64,000 nucleotides of DNA from positions 1 to 64,000 of the forward strand of contig PNKX01000025.1 in the NCBI GenBank assembly GCA_013822725.1, in the 5' to 3' direction. Below the pieces are notes generated by a model, which worked only from the letters and a program-made list of their open reading frames with translations, had not been told where the DNA came from and did not search any database. A program made the translations under genes and the position numbers. Each line of letters opens with the position of its first letter. Position 1 is the stretch's first letter. The DNA comes from Pirellula sp. GTDB taxonomy: Bacteria; Planctomycetota; Planctomycetia; Pirellulales; Lacipirellulaceae. Shown here in pieces: positions 26,954 through 35,958 of the stretch.

Positions 26954-28558
26954 ATGACGCGAATCAAACACAACCTGTTTCTGTATGCTTGCGCGGCAAC
27001 GATGCTCGTCGCGACGATCGCCGCGCGTGCGGAGGCCCAGCAGCCGAACATTATCTTCATCATGGGCGACGACATCGGCTGGTCGAACATCGGCGCCTAC
27101 AACCAGGGGATCATGGCCGGGCGAACGCCCAACCTCGATCGCCTGGCCGCCGAAGGAATTCGGTTCACCGACTATTACGCCGAGGCGAGTTGCACCGCTG
27201 GACGAGCCAATTTCGTCACCGGTCAGTTGCCGATTCGCACTGGCATGACGACGGTCGGGCAAGCCGGTTCGCCGATCGGATTGCCGGCGCAGGCGCCGAC
27301 GATCGCCACCGCGCTCAAATCGATGGGCTACGCCACCGGGCAGTTCGGCAAGAACCATCTGGGCGATCTCAACAAGTTTCTGCCGACTGTTCACGGCTTC
27401 GACGAGTTCTTCGGCTATCTCTACCATCTCGATGCGATGGAAGATCCCAGCCACCGCAACTACCCGCAGCAGCTCAAAGACACAATCGGCCCGCGGAACA
27501 TGGTTCACTCCTGGGCCACCGACAAGGACGATCCAACGGAACAGCCGCGCTGGGGCAAGATCGGCAAGCAAAAGATCGAAGACGCCGGCGAGCTTTACCC
27601 GAAGCGAATGGAAACGGTCGACGACGAAATCCTCGCCAACGCGCTGAAGTTCTGCGACAAGGCCCGCACGGAGAAGAAGCCCTTCTTCCTCTGGCTTAAT
27701 CCCACGCGGATGCACGTCGTGACCCATCTCTCCGACAAGTACGAGAACATGCGCAACGCGGAGAATGGTTGGAGCATCCAAGAAGCTGGCATGGCGCAAC
27801 TCGACGACGTCGTCGGCGAGGTGATGAAGTACCTCAAGGACAACGGCCTTGAGGGAGACACGATCGTCGTCTTCTCGACCGACAACGGCGCGGAGAATTT
27901 CACCTGGCCCGACGGCGGCCAGACCCCGTTCGCCGGCGGCAAGGGGACGGCGCTCGAAGGAGGCTTCCGCGTCCCATGCATCGCCCGTTGGCCCGGCAAG
28001 ACGCCGGCTGGCAAAGTGGAGAACAGCATCGTCTCAGGACTCGACTGGTTCCCGACCTTCGTCGCCGCCGCCGGAAATCCGAACATCAAGCAAGAACTGA
28101 TCGCCGGCAAGAAGCTCGGCGACGCAGACTACAAAGTCCATCTCGACGGCTACAACCAGCTCGACCTACTTACCGGCAAGGGTCCTTCGCAGCGCAATGA
28201 GATCTTCTACTTCACGGAAGGGACGCTCAGCGCGGTGCGGATCAAGGACTTCAAGTATCGCTTCACCGACCAGCCGAACGGTTGGCTCGGCGCCACGGTG
28301 AAAGTCGATTGGCCGATCTTGGTCAACCTCCGCCTCGATCCTTACGAGCGGACTGGCATGTACAACGGCAAAGACAATGGCTCGATCGCCTACTACGATT
28401 GGTTCGCCTACGAATTCTGGCGTTTCGTGTTCGTCCAACAGGAAGTCGCCAAGTACGCCCAGAGCTTCATCGACTTCCCGCCCATGCAGGCGGGGGCCAG
28501 CTTCAATATGGAAGCAGTGAAGGCTCAGATTGAAAGCGCGATTAAGTCTCGCCAGTAA
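26954..28558 (+). CDS. Arylsulfatase (type I, Cys-type formylglycine)
   Basis: Exported sulfatase of 534 residues. Signal peptide (YACAATMLVATIAARAEA), then the N-terminal metal motif (NIIFIMGDDIGW) with paired Asp, and the active-site Cys80 in C-T-A-G-R, which fits the C-x-A/P-x-R pattern converted to formylglycine. Further conserved pieces are GKNHLGD and FSTDNG with metal-binding Asp/Asn. It would hydrolyse sulfate esters in the periplasm or outside, typical of planctomycetes that use sulfated polysaccharides; the substrate is not predictable. The maturing enzyme gene is not in the window. The frame is open upstream to 26780, but ATG 26954 begins the signal peptide. Confidence 0.92.
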   Translation: MTRIKHNLFLYACAATMLVATIAARAEAQQPNIIFIMGDDIGWSNIGAYNQGIMAGRTPNLDRLAAEGIRFTDYYAEASCTAGRANFVTGQLPIRTGMTTVGQAGSPIGLPAQAPTIATALKSMGYATGQFGKNHLGDLNKFLPTVHGFDEFFGYLYHLDAMEDPSHRNYPQQLKDTIGPRNMVHSWATDKDDPTEQPRWGKIGKQKIEDAGELYPKRMETVDDEILANALKFCDKARTEKKPFFLWLNPTRMHVVTHLSDKYENMRNAENGWSIQEAGMAQLDDVVGEVMKYLKDNGLEGDTIVVFSTDNGAENFTWPDGGQTPFAGGKGTALEGGFRVPCIARWPGKTPAGKVENSIVSGLDWFPTFVAAAGNPNIKQELIAGKKLGDADYKVHLDGYNQLDLLTGKGPSQRNEIFYFTEGTLSAVRIKDFKYRFTDQPNGWLGATVKVDWPILVNLRLDPYERTGMYNGKDNGSIAYYDWFAYEFWRFVFVQQEVAKYAQSFIDFPPMQAGASFNMEAVKAQIESAIKSRQ

Positions 28559-28571
28559 AGTCGCTATCATA

Positions 28572-28605
28572 CAGCGGTCGGCCTTCACAGGCCGGCCGCT
28601 TTTTA
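28572..28605 (+). terminator. Rho-independent terminator of the sulfatase gene
   Basis: Hairpin AGCGGTCGGCC-TTCACA-GGCCGGCCGCT followed by five T residues, 13 bases after the stop. Confidence 0.88.
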
Positions 28606-28666
28606 TTTGCGCCGTCGCTTAGCCAAGTGACGGCTGCCGTCGGAAGGTGAACTGGAGATCGCTACA

Positions 28667-29425
28667 TTGAGCGCAGTGCTGACGGCTCTCATCGTGTTTG
28701 CATGCGTCTTCGGAGCGGCGCTGCTCGGCATGTTTCTCCGCGCAATATTGCCAGCCCATCATCTGAGCGACGATACCAAAAGCACCGTCTCGGTGGCGAT
28801 GGGCTTGGTCGCAACGATGGCGGCGCTCATTCTGGGGCTGCTCGTCGCGTCTGCCAAAGAGCTTTACGACGCCGAGAAAAGCGGCGTGACGCAATTGGCG
28901 GCCAAGGTCGTCGGCCTCGATCGCCTGCTCGCCAACTACGGGCCCGAAACGCAGGATGCCCGCAGCTCCCTACGCACTATGGTCGAACGAAGCATCAGCG
29001 AAATGTGGCCAAGCGACGACGGCAAATCGGCCCAACTCGACCCAAGCGCTGCTTCTGCCGAGGCCGTCTTCGCATCGATCGAGGCGCTGAAGCCGCAAGG
29101 CGATTCGCAGCAAGCCCTCAAGGCGCAAGCCTTAACTACCGCGATCGACATCGGCCAATCGAGATGGCTGGAGTTTGAACAAGCCAGTGCGGCCAATTCT
29201 CCTGTCTTGATGGCCATTCTAACGTTCTGGTTAGCGGTGCCGTTCATCAGCTTCGGACTGTTTTCGCCCCGCCCCAATGCCACCATTCTGGTCGCATTGA
29301 TGCTCGCCGCATTCTCGGTCGCGGGGGCCATCTTTCTTATTCTCGAGCTTGAGATGCCGTTCGACGGCATCCTGCGGATTTCTGACGCGCCGATGGTGAA
29401 CGCGCTTTCGCATCTTGGTCAGTAG
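28667..29425 (+). CDS. DUF4239-like membrane protein
   Basis: Integral membrane protein of 252 residues. Two N-terminal helices (about 5-27 and 42-63), a charged helical middle (about 65-165) and two C-terminal helices (about 172-193 and 202-222). The N-terminal part (LSDDTKSTVSVAMGLVATMAALILGLLVASAK) has the look of the bestrophin-like DUF4239 family. It starts at TTG 28667 with GGAG about nine bases upstream; no ATG fits the first helix. Function unknown; channel-like activity is only suggested by the family resemblance. Confidence 0.75.
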   Translation: MSAVLTALIVFACVFGAALLGMFLRAILPAHHLSDDTKSTVSVAMGLVATMAALILGLLVASAKELYDAEKSGVTQLAAKVVGLDRLLANYGPETQDARSSLRTMVERSISEMWPSDDGKSAQLDPSAASAEAVFASIEALKPQGDSQQALKAQALTTAIDIGQSRWLEFEQASAANSPVLMAILTFWLAVPFISFGLFSPRPNATILVALMLAAFSVAGAIFLILELEMPFDGILRISDAPMVNALSHLGQ

Positions 29426-30015
29426 TACGGGTGTTGAAAACGCTGTTAGCCTCTACTCCGCCGTGCGCCACTGGCATTCTGGCAGCGAGTAGGTGTTTCG
29501 CATTTTCGTCGTCGGAAATGTTGAAGGCGCTCGTTCGATCCCCGACTAAATATCCAAACGACCATCTAGAAAATGGCCGCGCCGTTTGCTATAGTGATCG
29601 CATGTCCACATAGCGCGCCATCGCTGCAGCCGCCGGCCAGCCACGGGGAGAAGCTCACTCCCCACCCCCGGCTTCCTCGCGCGTGACGGCGCGACCATGC
29701 TCAGCCCGCTTCACCCGCAGCGGGCATGGGATTGCCGCGCGCGCCGACCGACAAGTTGGCCAGCTAGACCATCGTGTCGCCCGTCGGTCCCCCGCGATAT
29801 GCGCGGCGACACGGCAACTTCAACCCATTCAACGAGTTGCGACTTCTGTCGCCAAAAACGCGTTTCGCGACAGAATGGCCCAGGCGACAGAAGGCGCCCT
29901 GCCCCTCGCCGCCAGCCCAGTGTCGACGAAACCGACCGCGCCCGAGGCGGCCAACCAAATGGCTTGGCCGACACGGCCGCCTCGCCAAAACCAGTCCTTT
30001 TTCTCTTTCCCCAGC
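29426..30015. other. Intergenic region without a supported gene
   Basis: About 590 bases between convergent genes. Open frames here overlap on both strands and show no motif. A segment starting at 29848 (GTCGCCAAAAACGCG and onward) resembles one at 35908. No terminator for either neighbour is obvious. Confidence 0.4.
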
Positions 30016-30876
30016 CTACGCGTGAGCCCGGGCCCACTCGCGCAGATCATGCGGCGTGTCATCCTCGCGGTTCATCGTCGGCAGAATCTGATGCAGCAGG
30101 CCGGTCCCTTCGTCGAGGTCGGCGACCGAGTCGATCACCAGGTCAGGCTGGTAGGCAAAGTTGGCGAGATCTTCGCGCTTCGAGCCGCCGCTGAGGACCA
30201 GAATCGTCTTGTACCCCATCTGGACGCCTCCCTGGATGTCGGTCTCCATCGTGTCGCCGATCATGATCGTCTCGCTGGTCGCCATGCCGAGCTCCTTGCG
30301 GGCCATCCGCATCATCACGGGGCTCGGCTTGCCGACGCTGAACGCCTGGATGCCGGTCGCCTTCTCGATGAGCGAGACGATGGCCCCGCATCCTGGTCGC
30401 GTGCCGCTATTGGTCGGGCAGTTGGGGTCGAGATTCGTGGCGATCAGCTTCGCCCCGTCGAGGACCATCTGCACCGCGATCTCAAGCATCTCGAACGATA
30501 GGGTCCGCCCCTCGCCGACGACGACGTAATCAGGCGCACGATCGACGATCGCGTAGCCATTCGAGTGGAGGGCGTTGAGCAATCCCCCCTCGCCGATGAC
30601 GTAGGCCGTCCCGTGCGGTTTTTGCGAAGCGAGAAAGCGGGCCGTCGCCATCGCACAAGTAAAGATATGCGTGTCCTCAACGGCGACCCCCATACGGGTC
30701 AGCTTCATCGCCACGTCGCGGCGGGTGCGCTGGCTGTTGTTCGTGAGGAACATGAACGGAATCCGCGAACGCCGCAGACTGGCGATGAACTCCGCGGCGC
30801 CCGGAATCAATTCCGGCCCGCGGTATATGACGCCGTCCATATCGATGAGAAAACCTTTGCGCGTACCGATACTCAT
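30016..30876 (-). CDS. HAD-IIA family hydrolase (NagD-like phosphatase)
   Basis: Cytosolic sugar- or nucleotide-phosphatase of 286 residues. HAD motif I is FLIDMDGVIYRG (Asp12, Asp14), motif II FLTNNSQRT, a Lys in SVGKPSP and the C-terminal acidic motif MIGDTMETDIQGG. The C2 cap type with NPDPN-like NLDPNCPT matches NagD/AraL relatives. ATG 30876 has GGAG seven bases upstream; the frame is open to 30903. Substrate unknown; NagD relatives have broad phosphatase activity. Confidence 0.9.
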   Translation of the reverse strand: MSIGTRKGFLIDMDGVIYRGPELIPGAAEFIASLRRSRIPFMFLTNNSQRTRRDVAMKLTRMGVAVEDTHIFTCAMATARFLASQKPHGTAYVIGEGGLLNALHSNGYAIVDRAPDYVVVGEGRTLSFEMLEIAVQMVLDGAKLIATNLDPNCPTNSGTRPGCGAIVSLIEKATGIQAFSVGKPSPVMMRMARKELGMATSETIMIGDTMETDIQGGVQMGYKTILVLSGGSKREDLANFAYQPDLVIDSVADLDEGTGLLHQILPTMNREDDTPHDLREWARAHA

Positions 30877-31357
30877 GGGATAACTCCGCTGTCGTGAGGG
30901 CATGGAGGCAAGTTGGCTGCGATCGCTTCCAAGCGCCGCGCGGGAGACTTGCCGATATGTCGGAAAGCGGGCGAACTCGCTCAGAGTCGCCGGCTTCTTC
31001 TAGGTGGGACCGTCGCGGTCGACGCGACTTCAATTGCCGTAGGCGAGTGAAGTATGGCGACCGACGGTTAGGGGGATGTGAAGCTTGGCCTGTGGGCATC
31101 GCTTCACGTGAATTTAATCCAGAGCAAGGGGCGTGCCGAAGCGCGAGCGCGCAGCGTGACAGCATGACGAAATGCGTGAAACCCGCAGTTCGCGACCGCG
31201 AATTTTCCGCCTATCTTCGCAATGTTGCGCGAATCGACTCGTTTTAAGCGCGGCGTCGCGATAGCAGCGGCGGCCGAAATGCCGCACCTGCCCAAGGATT
31301 GGGCAGCATGTTGACGACGACGCGTGAAACTTAATGGCCTGGGCAATGCGGGCCAAT
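30877..31357. other. Intergenic region without a supported gene
   Basis: About 480 bases. Overlapping frames on both strands have no motif. The promoter of the NagD-like gene should lie in the first 100 bases. Nothing else stands out. Confidence 0.4.
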
Positions 31358-32173
31358 TCAATGGCGATTGCGAACTTGCAACATTGCAGAGAGCGACGCG
31401 AAACCAAACAGCGCCAGGCTCGCCGGTTCCGGAATGCTCGCGACCGCAGCGATTGCGGGAGGGCTGCCGCCTCGCTGCCAAACGAGAAAATCGCGCCCGT
31501 CGACGTCGCCATCCCCGTCGGCGTTGCCCGCCCCCTTGGTCGCAGCGGTTCCGGTGGCGCCGAAGCCCGTTTTCCAGATGGCTAGGTCGAGCCCGTTCAC
31601 GGCGCCGTCGCTGTTGAAGTCGCCCGACTCGACCGGCGCCGAGACGTTAATTGAGCCGACGGCGCCAGCGAAGTTGGTGGGAGAGTTCGTCCCCGCGACG
31701 AGATTCTGCACGCCGGCGGGCGACTGATCGGTCAGCGAGTTGATCCCATCTTTTGGCAACGCACTTCCAGCGAACGTCAGCGTGTCGACGCCGGCAAAGT
31801 TGATCGAAATGCTCGCCGCGTTGGGATTGAAGAAATTCGCAGGCAACGGCGTGTAGTCGGGCGCCACGCTCCCCGCGAGCGCCGCAAAGCCCGCTGTCGC
31901 CAATAGCAGGTGCTTGTTCGTCGTCGGCGACGCGACATTGTGATCGAGAGTGAACGTGACGACGTTGCCGTCCGACGTGGCGGTCAACTTGTGATCGTCG
32001 AGCTGCGTCTCGCCCGAAGCGGTCGTGAACAGCTCAATGAACTGCACCGTGCCGTCTTGGTTGGAGAAAACCTCCTTGATGTCCCACAGATGGAACGCGG
32101 CGAAGCACGGGCGAGCGGCGGTCGTGACGAGCAGACAAGCGACGAGCGCAAGCGCTCGCGAAAAGGCGTTCAT
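31358..32173 (-). CDS. PEP-CTERM protein with dockerin-like module
   Basis: Exported protein of 271 residues. Signal peptide ending near 25 (CFAAFH), a globular beta-rich domain of about 150 residues beginning WDIKEVFSNQDG and resembling small surface domains such as lamin-tail-like folds (tentative), then the EF-hand-like pair DFNSDGAVNGLDLAIW and NADGDGDVDGRDFLVW, then IPEP, a hydrophobic helix and a basic end (VRNRH). It is a predicted exosortase substrate with no close partner gene. Confidence 0.85.
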   Translation of the reverse strand: MNAFSRALALVACLLVTTAARPCFAAFHLWDIKEVFSNQDGTVQFIELFTTASGETQLDDHKLTATSDGNVVTFTLDHNVASPTTNKHLLLATAGFAALAGSVAPDYTPLPANFFNPNAASISINFAGVDTLTFAGSALPKDGINSLTDQSPAGVQNLVAGTNSPTNFAGAVGSINVSAPVESGDFNSDGAVNGLDLAIWKTGFGATGTAATKGAGNADGDGDVDGRDFLVWQRGGSPPAIAAVASIPEPASLALFGFASLSAMLQVRNRH

Positions 32174-32296
32174 GGAAACTCCTCAGATGCTCGACCCGAC
32201 CACTCTGGTGTACCGCGCCGAGTACCCCGCGTCAAACTGCTAGCGCTGCGCTGCTCGATGGCGAAGCGCGCACGAAGCCGCCGCCAACGCTCATCG

Positions 32297-32388
32297 CTAG
32301 CCGGAGGGCCACGCCCTCCGGGAGGCAGCGCACGCGACGTCATGAACCGATGGGCAGCATCGCCCGGACCGCGTGGCGGTCCGGCTAG
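32297..32388. repeat. Inverted repeat, family C copy 1
   Basis: Starts CTAGCCGGAGGGCCACGCCC and ends GGCGGTCCGGCTAG, with internal small hairpins. A shorter relative is at 52513. It lies between the ABC permease 3' end and the PEP-CTERM gene promoter. Confidence 0.7.
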
Positions 32389-32437
32389 TGGGAAAAGTTA
32401 ATAATCGCGAATACATGAATCGCAAAGACGACGCTCG

Positions 32438-34027
32438 TTAGCGCGTTCGATTCCAAGCGAGCGCCAGCGGCGCAGTTGCGAGAGGCGCGACGACCAACGC
32501 CAGGGATCCGATTAGCAACAGCCCGAGGAACAGCCAGTGCCCGATGTTCGACATCTCTACAGTCGGAATGGCGTAGAACGTAAAGGCCGTCAACGCGCCC
32601 CAACTGGCGACCGCCAGCCAAGCGATCCGTGGAGTGATGAGCCGACGTTTTTGGGCAGCGTAGAGCGACCAGGATGTACCCGCGACCGAGGCCAAGCCCA
32701 ACGCTGAGAGGAGACCGCCATAGAGGCGATCCGCTGCCAATGGCGTCAGCGCATACTTAGTCATCAGAATGCCAACCACAACGGCCGTTGAGATGCCGAG
32801 GAGAACGCGGTAAACGAGTCGAGCTCGACCCATCAGGGCGACAGTTGCGAAGTTTCCCATCAGTCCCCACGACGTCAGCAGGGCCGCCGCGAAAGTACGG
32901 AAATTGAACTCCTTGGGAATCAGGCTCACCGGCGCGTAGCCGAGAACTTGCAACGCGCAGAGTATCAGGGCGAACAGAATCGCCCATGTTAGCCAGGCAA
33001 ACGCCCAACTTAGCGCGGCAGTGTGGAGCAGTTCCCTAGCCATGTCGCCGCTCGTGATGGGACGCGTCGCGAGGAATTGACCGATGACGACGTCGTCTTT
33101 CGATCCGATGGAACCAAGGATCACTCCTCCCAAGGCGGCCGCGCAGCAAAGCCCCCAACTGCCGAAGGCGAACCCGTTCACCAGTTCGCGGGAATCGCCG
33201 CTCGCGAAGCCCCAGATCACGAGCGCCATCAAACAAACGCTCAGCACCGCGACGGGAGTGATCCAGACGCGTCGTTGAAAGTACCAACGCTGCGCCGCGT
33301 CGCTCGTGGCGAACGGCGCCATCACTCTCTTGCGCCACTCCGGCAACGAATTTAACCAGGCGGCGATCCCCAACGACAACGGCGGCTCGCCGCGACGCGC
33401 ACGCGCGAAGCCCGCCACCGCCAGCTGATGGAACGCCAGAGCAACTCCTGCCAAGGCTATACCCTCGATTGGTCCCATCGGCGACCACGCATGGCGAGGC
33501 ATGCCGAAGATCGGCCCGAAGTGCGATTTCACCCAGAAGCTGAACAGTGCCGCGACGAAGGTCAGGCCCAGGATCATCCAGTACGACCCGTGGAAGAGCC
33601 ACAGGACGGCAAATGATGCCGTCAGCGCCGCCACGGCGAAGATCGCCGGTTCCCACACTGGCCAGTTGATCCGAAGCACGGCGTTGAGCGTGGCAGTCCA
33701 CAGGAGGACTTGCAACGTCAGCAGACTCGCAGCGGGGAACAATCGACCATTCGCCAGCGTCCTGGAAGTCGCCGGTTGGGGGAATAGCGGCCGCGTCGAT
33801 TGGTGGACAAGTCCCAGCATCACGACGATGCCCGCGAAGATATTCGTCTGCATGAACAGCAGATGAAGCATGTGGATCGTTTCGTCCTGAGGGTCCAGGC
33901 GAGCGACGCTGAACAGTGAAGTCATCACCAAGATCGGGACCGCCGCCATCGACAACCCGGTCGCCGCCAGCGCCAAGCGCCCGCTCACGAGAAGCTCCCA
34001 AGTCATCGCGGTAGAGATCGATCGCAT
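32438..34027 (-). CDS. ABC-2 type transporter permease
   Basis: Integral membrane protein of 529 residues with about twelve hydrophobic segments spread over the whole length. It follows the ATP-binding gene by 65 bases in the same direction and has no recognisable enzymatic motif, so it is the likely membrane partner. The pair plus a YtrA-type regulator is the usual layout of small GntR-controlled ABC systems, which often respond to cell-wall-active compounds; the exported substrate here is unknown. Confidence 0.82.
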   Translation of the reverse strand: MRSISTAMTWELLVSGRLALAATGLSMAAVPILVMTSLFSVARLDPQDETIHMLHLLFMQTNIFAGIVVMLGLVHQSTRPLFPQPATSRTLANGRLFPAASLLTLQVLLWTATLNAVLRINWPVWEPAIFAVAALTASFAVLWLFHGSYWMILGLTFVAALFSFWVKSHFGPIFGMPRHAWSPMGPIEGIALAGVALAFHQLAVAGFARARRGEPPLSLGIAAWLNSLPEWRKRVMAPFATSDAAQRWYFQRRVWITPVAVLSVCLMALVIWGFASGDSRELVNGFAFGSWGLCCAAALGGVILGSIGSKDDVVIGQFLATRPITSGDMARELLHTAALSWAFAWLTWAILFALILCALQVLGYAPVSLIPKEFNFRTFAAALLTSWGLMGNFATVALMGRARLVYRVLLGISTAVVVGILMTKYALTPLAADRLYGGLLSALGLASVAGTSWSLYAAQKRRLITPRIAWLAVASWGALTAFTFYAIPTVEMSNIGHWLFLGLLLIGSLALVVAPLATAPLALAWNRTR

Positions 34028-34092
34028 GGTTCAAACTCCAAAAACGCTCATATTAGCCCCCGGTTCTTCAAACCGGGGGCCGCGCCACGTCC

Positions 34093-34995
34093 CTACCCCG
34101 CCACCTGCGACACAAAAATCTCATCGAGCGTCAGCGCCGCATCATCGACGACGGTTGCTCCAATCGCCCCTGCCGCCTGCCGCAGCTGATCGCTCTCGCC
34201 GCGGCAGAGATATGTCCACTCATAGCCCCCGCCGGAGTGCGAAAACGCCCCCACCAGCGCCGGCGGCCGTTCATGCGCCTGACTGAACCGCAGCGTCACG
34301 CGACGGTTCCGTTCCTTCACTTCATCCATCGTCGCCGTGAGCAAGAGCCGCCCCTGATTGATCATCGCCACCCGATCGGCCACCCGTTCCACTTCGTCGA
34401 GCAAGTGTGACGAGAACAACACGGTGCGTCCCTCTTCGGCGATCGTGCGAATGATCGCGCTGAGAATGTCGCGACGCACCACCGGATCGAGGCCCGACGA
34501 CGGTTCGTCGAGCACCAACAGCGGCGGCCGATGCGCGAGCGCGGACAGTAAACCGGCGCGGGCCCGTTGGCCACGGGAAAGGGTTTTGATCCGCGCGTTC
34601 GGATTGAGATCGAGCGCTTCGCGCAGCTCTTCGGCGTACCGCTCATCCCAATTCGGAAAGAACGCCTGCGTATAACTCATTAGTTCATGAACGCGCATCC
34701 AATCGGGCAGGTCGCGATCTTCGGAGAGATAACCAATCCGCCCGAGAACGCCGACCGGATTTTCGATCGGATCTTGGCCAAAGATACGCACGCTCCCCTG
34801 CTCTGCGCGCAACATCCCGAGCAAATGCTTGATGAGCGTCGTCTTGCCGGCGCCGTTAGCGCCAATCAGTCCGAAGACGCCCCCGGTCGGAATCGTGAGC
34901 GACACGTCGTCGAGCGCCGTCGTCGCCCCGAAGCGACGCGTGAGCCGCGACACTTCAATGCATGGCGGAGCGGAAGAAGGATAAGCGTCGTTCAT
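34093..34995 (-). CDS. ABC transporter ATP-binding protein
   Basis: Cytosolic ATPase subunit of 300 residues. Walker A GANGAGKTT (about 43-51), Q-loop region GRIGYLSEDRD, signature-like LSRGQRAR (about 139-146), Walker B LLVLDEPSSGLDP and the switch His in LFSSHLLDEVE. The signature reads LSRGQ instead of LSGGQ, a tolerated variant. The C-terminal part (about 220-300) is an accessory domain common in drug- and peptide-exporting ABC proteins. The middle gene of a GntR-ATPase-permease operon. Confidence 0.94.
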   Translation of the reverse strand: MNDAYPSSAPPCIEVSRLTRRFGATTALDDVSLTIPTGGVFGLIGANGAGKTTLIKHLLGMLRAEQGSVRIFGQDPIENPVGVLGRIGYLSEDRDLPDWMRVHELMSYTQAFFPNWDERYAEELREALDLNPNARIKTLSRGQRARAGLLSALAHRPPLLVLDEPSSGLDPVVRRDILSAIIRTIAEEGRTVLFSSHLLDEVERVADRVAMINQGRLLLTATMDEVKERNRRVTLRFSQAHERPPALVGAFSHSGGGYEWTYLCRGESDQLRQAAGAIGATVVDDAALTLDEIFVSQVAG

Positions 34996-35009
34996 GTGAT
35001 TCTCCCATG

Positions 35010-35098
35010 CAGCCCCCGGCTCCGCCGGGGGGTAGCGCCACGTTGGGGCTAACGTCGATCGAAATAGATGCCGACCCCCCGGCGGAGCCGGGGGCTGA
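35010..35098. repeat. Palindromic repeat, family A copy 5
   Basis: Left arm CAGCCCCCGGCTCCGCC with GGGGGGTAGCGC, right arm GGCGGAGCCGGGGGCTGA. It lies between the gntR and ABC ATPase genes, inside a probable operon, so the transcript would carry the hairpin between the two cistrons. Confidence 0.88.
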
Positions 35099-35106
35099 AA
35101 AAGCGA

Positions 35107-35496
35107 TTACTCAGTGGGAGGATTCATCGACTGATTCCTCTTGTCTAAAAGTTTCACCAATTCGTCATACGGCACATCCATCTGCCGCGACTCGGCCAGC
35201 AGCGCGTCGACGCGCTCGGTCAGAATCTTCAGCCGCTCCTTGCGCGCGAGCGGCGAACCCTGTTCGGAAACATACGTGCCGGCGGTCCGCCGTTTCTCGA
35301 CGACGCCGGCCGATTCGAGTTCGCGATACGCGCGAGCGACGGTGTTCGGATTGACGATCAGCCGCTCCGCCAAGACGCGGATCGGCGGCATCTCATCGCC
35401 GGGCGACAGCCGTCCCGAGGCGACGAGGTACTTCACCTGATTGACGATCTGCTGGTAGATCGGCACGCCGTCGGCGGTGGTGATGTGGATTTGCAT
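35107..35496 (-). CDS. GntR family regulator, YtrA subfamily
   Basis: DNA-binding repressor of 129 residues. The winged-helix domain begins with PIYQQIVNQVKYLVASG and contains the recognition segment ERLIVNPNTVARAYRELE, followed by VEKRRTAGTYV. There is only a short C-terminal helix (about 85-120) for dimerisation, as in the YtrA subfamily. A perfect palindrome lies 44 bases upstream (35540-35561) and is probably its own operator. It would control the ABC transporter genes downstream. Confidence 0.93.
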   Translation of the reverse strand: MQIHITTADGVPIYQQIVNQVKYLVASGRLSPGDEMPPIRVLAERLIVNPNTVARAYRELESAGVVEKRRTAGTYVSEQGSPLARKERLKILTERVDALLAESRQMDVPYDELVKLLDKRNQSMNPPTE

Positions 35497-35539
35497 GAGG
35501 GGCGACGCGACTAAAACCTTGCAACGGGTTTTGTGTCAC

Positions 35540-35561
35540 TTGTATTAATTCAATAATACAA
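35540..35561 (-). promoter_or_regulatory. Probable operator of the GntR/ABC operon
   Basis: Perfect inverted repeat TTGTATTA-N6-TAATACAA. It sits 44 bases before the gntR start codon in an AT-rich patch and fits the half-site type bound by YtrA-like GntR proteins (GTATTA). The AT-rich surroundings probably include the promoter. Confidence 0.75.
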
Positions 35562-35958
35562 TAATCGCCGGCGGCGTCAAGAGAATATTTTCAAGGAGCC
35601 AACTTGTTTTCGGCCACCTGTTTCAGAACAATGAACAGGCGTTCATTATTGGTAGTGGCTTGCAGCCCCGGGCTCCGCCCGGGGGTCGGCGTCCATCCCG
35701 GTAGATGTCCGCGCGCGTGGTGCTACCCCCCGGCGGAGCCGAGGCCTGAAAGCGTCCGCGTCCGTCCTTGATCGTTGAAGAGAAACGCTCGACGGAAACG
35801 ACTCGAAGCGCGCTTGTGTCGCCCCTGCCGTCGCGACACAAGCGACAGCAGAGGCGCTCGCCGATCACGCAAGGTGAACTAGTGCAATGACTTAAGCGAG
35901 GCGAAGTGTCGCCAAAAATCGATTTCGCGATGAAGGCGACGAAGCGACAGATTGCCAA
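35562..35958. other. Intergenic region upstream of the gntR operon, with repeat A copy 6
   Basis: About 400 bases between the operator and the 3' end of the large PEP-CTERM gene. The only structured element is the family A repeat at 35663-35749. A segment at 35908 resembles one at 29848. No gene seen. Confidence 0.5.
35663..35749. repeat. Palindromic repeat, family A copy 6
   Basis: Left arm CAGCCCCGGGCTCCGCCCGG, right arm GGCGGAGCCGAGGCCTGA, spacer of about 35 bases. It matches copy 3 in its left arm. Confidence 0.85.
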
